Origin: Adiantum capillus-veneris
Taxonomy: Eukaryota; Streptophyta; Polypodiopsida; Polypodiales; Pteridaceae
DNA length: 64,000 nucleotides
Reading direction: 5' to 3'
Assembly (NCBI GenBank): GCA_014529385.2
Contig: CM043960.1
Span: forward strand, 23,555,896 to 23,619,895
Shown here: positions 56,915 through 64,000 of the stretch, one piece after another
Layout: each line of letters opens with the position of its first letter
Position numbering within the stretch: the stretch's first letter is position 1
Program-made: the position numbers and the translations under genes
Notes under the pieces: generated by a model
What the model saw: the letters and a program-made list of their open reading frames with translations, nothing else
The model's database searches: none
What the model was told of the DNA's origin: nothing

Positions 56915-58286
56915 GACGCTTTGTAACCTTCGAGCCGTTTTTCGCTTTTCGAGGGCTTTACTTGATGGATTTCTCCAAACCAATCATATACATTGTATAT
57001 GAACTTCATTAGCAGGCCATCTGTGGAGTTAGGTCGTAATTCTGGCCTTTTCCAAAAAAACCCTAATTCTCTACTGAGGACCCCCTTGAGCCCAACCAAA
57101 TGATCATCTGATGGTATGGAATAGTTCTATTATGTTAGGGCATGCTATGGTTCAAATCCCATCCGATTTGGTCAAGCTGGTAGGCTACTATGGTCAGTTT
57201 TAGGTCGTAGGTCTTCGTGCAATGCTCGGCTTCTAGGGTTTTTTCTAGGGCTTTAGACTAGCTACTGGCCGTACAAAATGGATCATTGATTAGTAAGGAA
57301 CTTACCCCTCATGTCTCGTGTGAAACGGCGCTGAAAAAGGTCAACTGTGTGCTCCGGAAATGACGCGCAAAAGAAGCCGAAATGCTCTCTCTGCAAAGCC
57401 CCGAGTGGAAATGAGGTGGTTCTAGCCTAAGCTGGATACCTATACCTAGACTTCCCGAACCAATTTTCCCTAGATTCCCTCCTTAGTCATATTAGGCCGT
57501 GAAATCTATGTTAGGCTCAAAAATTTCCCAAATCGGATTCTTGTTGCTCATTCTGCAAGAATTTTGCAAAAGTAGGCTTGGCCGCCTAATTTGGCCTTCC
57601 CGCTTCCATCTTTTGATTTCGTTGAAATTTTTTGTGCTTGTCCGCCTTGTCTTTTTTATCACCATCGTGTCTTCCATTTTTCCATATGAGCTTCCCTGCT
57701 ATTTATTATTAATTTTTTACTTTTTTATTGAAAAAATCAAAGAAAATAAAAAAAAGCTCTAAATAGCAAAGTGAAAATCTAGTAATTAAGAAAATCCATT
57801 TAAAAACACAGCTTTATTGTTTTTTGTCAGATTTCTCCATTTTAAAGTCCCCTTTTCAACAAAAATGATGAAAAATACACAAAAACGAATCATTTTTTAT
57901 GATTTTTTGATGTTATATACACTATTTACACTCATCGGGAAAATATTATTAGTGAATTTTTTCTTGTTGATGAATTATAAGGGCATTATTAGGTAGTTTT
58001 GCAAAAAAATCACATGTTAACATGAAACTTTTTCCTCCCTCTTCAAACATTGCCCTTAATTACTTAGTATTTGGTAGTACCCTTCTACCCCTCCTAGATG
58101 GCGTTCTCCGGGACGACTGCGTGCATGGGTCGAACAATTGTGTCTATGCATAGCCGTGATTGGCTCTACCATGATATGAAGATCAATGCAATTCAACTCA
58201 ATATGCTGTGAAAGAGCTGGGTCTTGAGTAATTAACTCAAGGGTTTCCGATGTCGAGGTTTGTTACTGGTGTCTTCCAAAGAGAAA
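56915..58286. other. Continuation of the older sequence, no gene seen
   Basis: This continues the sequence interrupted at 48006. It has TTAGGTCGTAGG, CCCTAATTC and CTAGGGTTTTTTCTAGGG phrases but no supported coding region. It lies upstream of the minus-strand gene remnant at 43.5-46.9 kb and may hold its original promoter. AT-rich from 57650 to 58060. Confidence 0.55.
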
Positions 58287-58991
58287 ATCCTATAGCCTTT
58301 GTGCTCTCTGCCTGATAGTACCACCAGGGTGTTTAAGCACACTGATTGCTTGAGTTGTTGGGAGCACTTTAGATGGTTGTCGAGGTTTTTCTCGCCATTG
58401 GTAGCTCGGTCTGCTTGGTGCATGGTTCTTGAGAGTCTGTTGAGACTTAACTCGCCACTGTTTGATTGGTTTCGCGTTGTGTGGAGAAGATAAGTGCTCC
58501 TTTTTCTTCCAAACCTTTTTCATGTTAGGTTCCTTGTTCATAGATGCTAGATTCTGTGCTTGAATCCTTGGAACCATCTTTTGTTTCTCTGGTGAAATTT
58601 TAGGCACCCAGGTCTGATTTGGTTTATCCATAAGTTGTGCCTTTGGTACCCAAATTTTCCTGACTCCTTGCATGCTACTCGTAGCATTTGTTTGTCGAGG
58701 GGATGGAGAAGATTTACTTTGTGGATTGGTACTCTGATTTCATCTTTTCCATTCCTCTTTGCTAGGTGCAATAGGAACAATGAGTTGCCCTCCCTTGAGT
58801 GATAGCTTTAGCTGATTTGTATCCCAATCTGGTACTGCTTTGTATATACGCGTCCAAGGAATGCCAAGAATCATTGTCTCATTCATGTGTTCATCTGGCA
58901 AGCATACAAATTGATGCGGACATGAACATCCATGTACTACCACGTTCAAGTTGACTACTCTCAATGCTGGAGTTGGGTTCTTGCATTAGGA
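58287..58991 (-). pseudogene. Retropepsin-like fragment with WVPK repeats
   Basis: On the minus strand, PALRVVNLNVVVHGC and CLPDEHMNETMILGIPWTRI, then AVPDWDTNQLKLSLKGG and QLIVPIAPSKEEWKR, resemble the second half of a retroviral-type aspartic protease (the ILG-PWL and closing strand part). A TGA stop (58740-58742, one step from CGA) follows. Then the same frame continues in a basic, Pro/Gln-rich tail with WVPKAQL and WVPKISP and ends at 58287. The catalytic DTG/DSG half is not seen. It is probably a gypsy-like or domesticated protease remnant, not part of the chromovirus family in this window. Confidence 0.55.
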
Positions 58992-59183
58992 AATTTCAGA
59001 GGTCATTTGGAGGGCCTTCTAAGAAAATGTATATTTTGCACTCACTCTCTAGAAAATATGGCAAATGATAGAGGCGGGTCTGTCATGGTAAAAGTTCAAA
59101 ATATGTACTTTAAGTAGATTCTTTACCCTTCTGAAAATTCATCCGTAATGATTGAGGGATAATCTTCTTTTCAGTTGCATTAA

Positions 59184-62003
59184 ATGAACCTCGTCAACAT
59201 GGAGGGAATGAGGCTAACATGGAGGGACGAAGCGGCAGCCGCCTATTCACTTTTCATTAAACCTACACCTTTGGCTAATGGCACACTCCTCAAATGGCAC
59301 AAATGTTACACAGAACGAGCCAAATATCACCTTCACATTGATTTGGACAACGAGTACCAACCATTGATTAAGAGGAGTAAAGCAAACACACATATACCTC
59401 CCGCATCCATAGACACGCTCATAGCTCAGGGAGCTAAACACATAGATATCTGGACAAGAGGCTCTCTCTATCCTAAGAATCCAATGACTAATGCATCTCC
59501 AACATTTGTCAATCCTACAAGCTTATCGACCTTTGCTGGTGATAGAGAAAACGGCCTTCTGGGTTATTGTACATCTCTTATAAAGCAAACTGAAACTTAT
59601 AAGGGCATTCTCCAAGCTCAACAATGTGAGATTTTTCGTCTTTCACATTTGCATTCTACAGATCAGGTTACCATTTTGCAACACAAAACAGAGGTACAGG
59701 ATGTGAAAGAAAAGGTACGAAGTTGTCAAATGAAGGACACGATCTTGGGTGGTCATATCCGAAAGAAGAAATTGCACAATCTTGAAACACTGCAGGTTGC
59801 ATCCGGAGGTCTCAAGAAAAGAATCCAAGCATTAAGGTGATGCTTCTTGGTTGACTAAATAGTCTTAGTTAAGTAATTTTTCTGTTTTTCTAGTTATGCA
59901 TTGTTTTCATGTGCCTAAATAGTGTTAGTTAATTAAATTTTTTGTTATTTACTTATATTGCATTGTCTTCATGTAGAGATTCAATCTATCCTGACAAGGA
60001 AAACATTGACCCCAAAGCCAATATAGGAAAGAGATTGAAGCCACTTATAAGTAGAAGCCTTGCAGCAGATATAGTACATGATAAGAAGTTTAAGGTCCTA
60101 CAGCGAAATGTAGTGGACTACTTTATTTCAGAGAACTCAGTGCCTGCAAAAGAGATACAAGGCACACTTGATTCACTTGGTGTAAGCAAAAGAGGATATT
60201 CGGCTATACAAAAATCTGTCTCATCCATATTTTAAAGAAGGGAATAAAATCCAAACTTTTACCATCAGCCTCAAGTGTTTGGAAAGAGAGGCTTCAGCTT
60301 AACGACGCACACAGAGAATATCTTGGACAGCCGTTTCATATTAAAGCAACTTACAGTTGCCATGGAGCAAACATAGCATATGATGAGTTCAATAATATTT
60401 TTATGGACCTGCAGATGTTGCAAAAGAGAATGGTGGAGTTTTACAACATCACATTTCAAGAGTCACGAGGGTATCACATTTTGTGTTGAAACTAGATGAG
60501 TGTGATCTTGTTAAAGACAAGAAGCTAGAGCGTGTTACTATTACTTTAATGATTAGAGCCCTCTCAAAGTGTCCCACTGATGATCCTTTGTATTTTAGTG
60601 TTCAATCAGAATCTAACATATGGTGGCTTGGTGCTTTTGAGGTAAGTGAGATTCTCAGCTGAGCTCAAATGTTCATATCTACTTAAGTCTCATTTATTTT
60701 GTGTCGCAAGTAAAGAAAGAAGATAATGAGATTCTATATTGATTGATCGACAGACTAACCAGGGAGAGGTACTATGTCTAGATGGAAGGGGAGAATTTCA
60801 AGTTTAGTGGCATCTTGCAGGTGACCTCAAAACATTAAAGTGCATGTATAATTGTGGAATGGGTGCAATGGCAAAGTCGCCGTGTTTGTTCTGCATGGAG
60901 CCTGCAAAGGTCATGGACCCAAAGTGGTGGAGAAAATCTCCAACACGTCACATTGAGGACCTTGCTTTTCGACCGGTTTTGAAAATACCACTTGTGAATG
61001 TCCACATCTGTACAATGCATGCCCTTTGTAGAATTGTGGAGAAATTGGTCTACTTATATATTGGGTTTTCTTGGAAAATCAAGAACTCAGCAGAGCGACA
61101 GGTGGCCTTGCAGTTCTTAGAATTGGTACTGTCGGATATGGGGCTTCATGGTGGCAATGTGAAAATCCAGTGGGATGAAAAGAGATCAACTGCTGAGAAG
61201 GATGTCCCATGCAAACCATCCATCGGTGGGGTGAAGGCACGGAGGTTTTTATCTAAACCCCAAGGAATACAAGATCCAAAGCTAACAAAGCATGGAAAAA
61301 GAGATAACACATCTTATGTTAACAAGGTGGAGTATCAGAGCTGGAAAAAGCTACATATTGCAGTCAAAGATCAAGAACCAACTACTTGTAACGCGAAGGC
61401 TGAGGTTTGGCGATCGATAGACATGCTATTTTTGATGTGTGACAAAGATGACTGGTCATAAGGTGATATGAACAAGTTCAAGGAGAATCTCAACCTTCTC
61501 AAGAAATCATTCAAGACAGCATGGACAGACACCCAGATTACTCACGACATGGTATTATTGTGTATTTGATTCTCTTTTATGTGTAACTATGTGAGTGTAA
61601 AACATTCTAAGTAATCTCTTTTCATATCCAACACATAATTTTCAATCATTTACCATATTCTATACAAAAGTATGGGAACCCGGCCATATGGAATACCCAA
61701 GGGATGGAAAAGTCTCATTACATGGCCATAAATGCCTATTTCAGGCACACACGACATGGTGGCTCTCGAATCAAGGCTAACAGTTTGAGAGAACTATTTG
61801 AATGGTTCTATCGTAGAATCATTCATCGAATGCAGGTAAAAGAAGTCTTGGCCTCTTCAGCAACAACACAAGCCATCATACATTTACAACAAAATAAAAT
61901 TAAAAGATCAATGGCATACAACAACTCCGGTGCTCGTGAAGGTCAACGAAGGTGGAGAGAGACAATGGTGTATGTGAACCACAAGTGGAGAAAGATACTC
62001 TGA
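59184..62003 (+). pseudogene. Multi-exon gene of unknown family, transposase-like layout
   Basis: Exon 1 (59184-59836, MNLVNMEGMRLTWRDE...) joins exon 2 (59977 on, DSIYPDKENIDPK) through a 140-bp intron with AG|GTGATG donor and TGTAG acceptor that keeps the frame. Exon 2 has frame changes near 60230 and 60462 and includes KKGIKSKLLPSASSVWKERL, HIKATYSCHGANIAYDEFNN, LKLDECDLVKDKKLERVTIT and FSVQSESNIWWLGAFE before a GTAAGT donor (60643). Exon 3 (60752-61548) has one TAG, then WHLAGDLKTLKCMYNCGMGA, CLFCMEP and VNVHICTMHALCRIVEKLV, then LHGGNV, a TAA and a possible donor near 61549. Exon 4 (about 61671-62003) has YGNPAIWNTQGMEKSHY, FRHTRHGGSRIKAN and VYVNHKWRKIL. Conserved-looking Asp, His and Cys motifs suggest a metal-dependent enzyme such as a transposase; this is inference. 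I cannot name the family. Confidence 0.62.
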
Positions 62004-62075
62004 GTGGATGACATTGTACAAAATTTTAATATTTCTATAATACATGATCTTAATACAATTGCTACTTGAAGTGTA

Positions 62076-63945
<1,870 letters not shown>

Positions 63946-64000
63946 ACTGTACCTTAATCCTATTCATTAGGAAACAATGTTAAGTCTTTGTTTTCTCTCT

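Noticed and set aside
59247-59441. Minus-strand frames across 59.2-61.0 kb
   Set aside because: They are antisense to the multi-exon plus-strand gene, whose frame and splice sites are better supported.

Overview
This window looks like nuclear DNA of a land plant with a large, repeat-dominated genome. The evidence is plant-type Ty1/copia and Ty3/gypsy (chromovirus) LTR retrotransposons primed by initiator-tRNA-Met-like sites (TGGTATCAGAGC), MITE-like elements, tRNA-derived SINE-like boxes, AT-rich spacers and many compound GT/GA/TA microsatellites. The species cannot be named from the sequence; a gymnosperm- or fern-like genome would fit but is not proven. I see no intact cellular housekeeping gene, no rRNA or tRNA gene and no CRISPR array.

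Layout: (1) 1-2919, the 3' end of a decayed gypsy chromovirus (integrase tail, chromodomain, polypurine tract, LTR). (2) 3014-8171, a structurally complete copia element on the minus strand with a perfect ATGCT target duplication; its gag-pol is killed by in-frame stops and one frameshift. (3) 9988-11498, a lone gypsy-type LTR. (4) 11.5-27.8 kb, mostly decayed repeats: a possible LTR start at 15848, tandem duplications, microsatellites, a remnant of an unknown gene (19.37-20.73 kb), a small candidate membrane-anchored ORF (24980-25453), a MITE and SINE-like boxes. (5) 27.86-32.9 kb, a mosaic of a deleted copia copy, its LTR and leader, a truncated minus-strand gypsy LTR, and the leader, PBS and LTR of another minus-strand gypsy family. 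(6) 33-38 kb, spacer with a 116-bp satellite and a second, inverted copy of the MITE. (7) 38116-42677, a wrecked gypsy element with a duplicated gag. (8) 42.7-48.0 and 56.9-58.3 kb, one older sequence holding a large, unrecognised minus-strand gene remnant and three copies of a 22-bp palindrome. It was split by (9) 48002-56914, a young, nearly intact gypsy chromovirus with 1591-bp LTRs, a perfect AATTT duplication and a 4.9-kb gag-pol-chromodomain frame broken once by a missing base. (10) 58.3-64 kb, a retropepsin remnant, then two convergent multi-exon genes of unknown family (plus strand 59184-62003; minus strand about 63945-62076). They are the best candidates here for an undescribed mobile or selfish system.

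How the parts relate: almost everything is selfish DNA at different stages of decay. Paralogous copies inside the window allow reconstruction of events. The chromodomain frameshift of the young gypsy is visible against the older copy at 1-1048. The copia deletion at 29.4 kb is visible against the complete copy at 3-8 kb. Premature stops in several elements are explainable by C-to-T or G-to-A changes, as expected from decay of methylated plant repeats. The gypsy LTRs share a striking internal architecture of ATTGG-N17-CCAAT modules.
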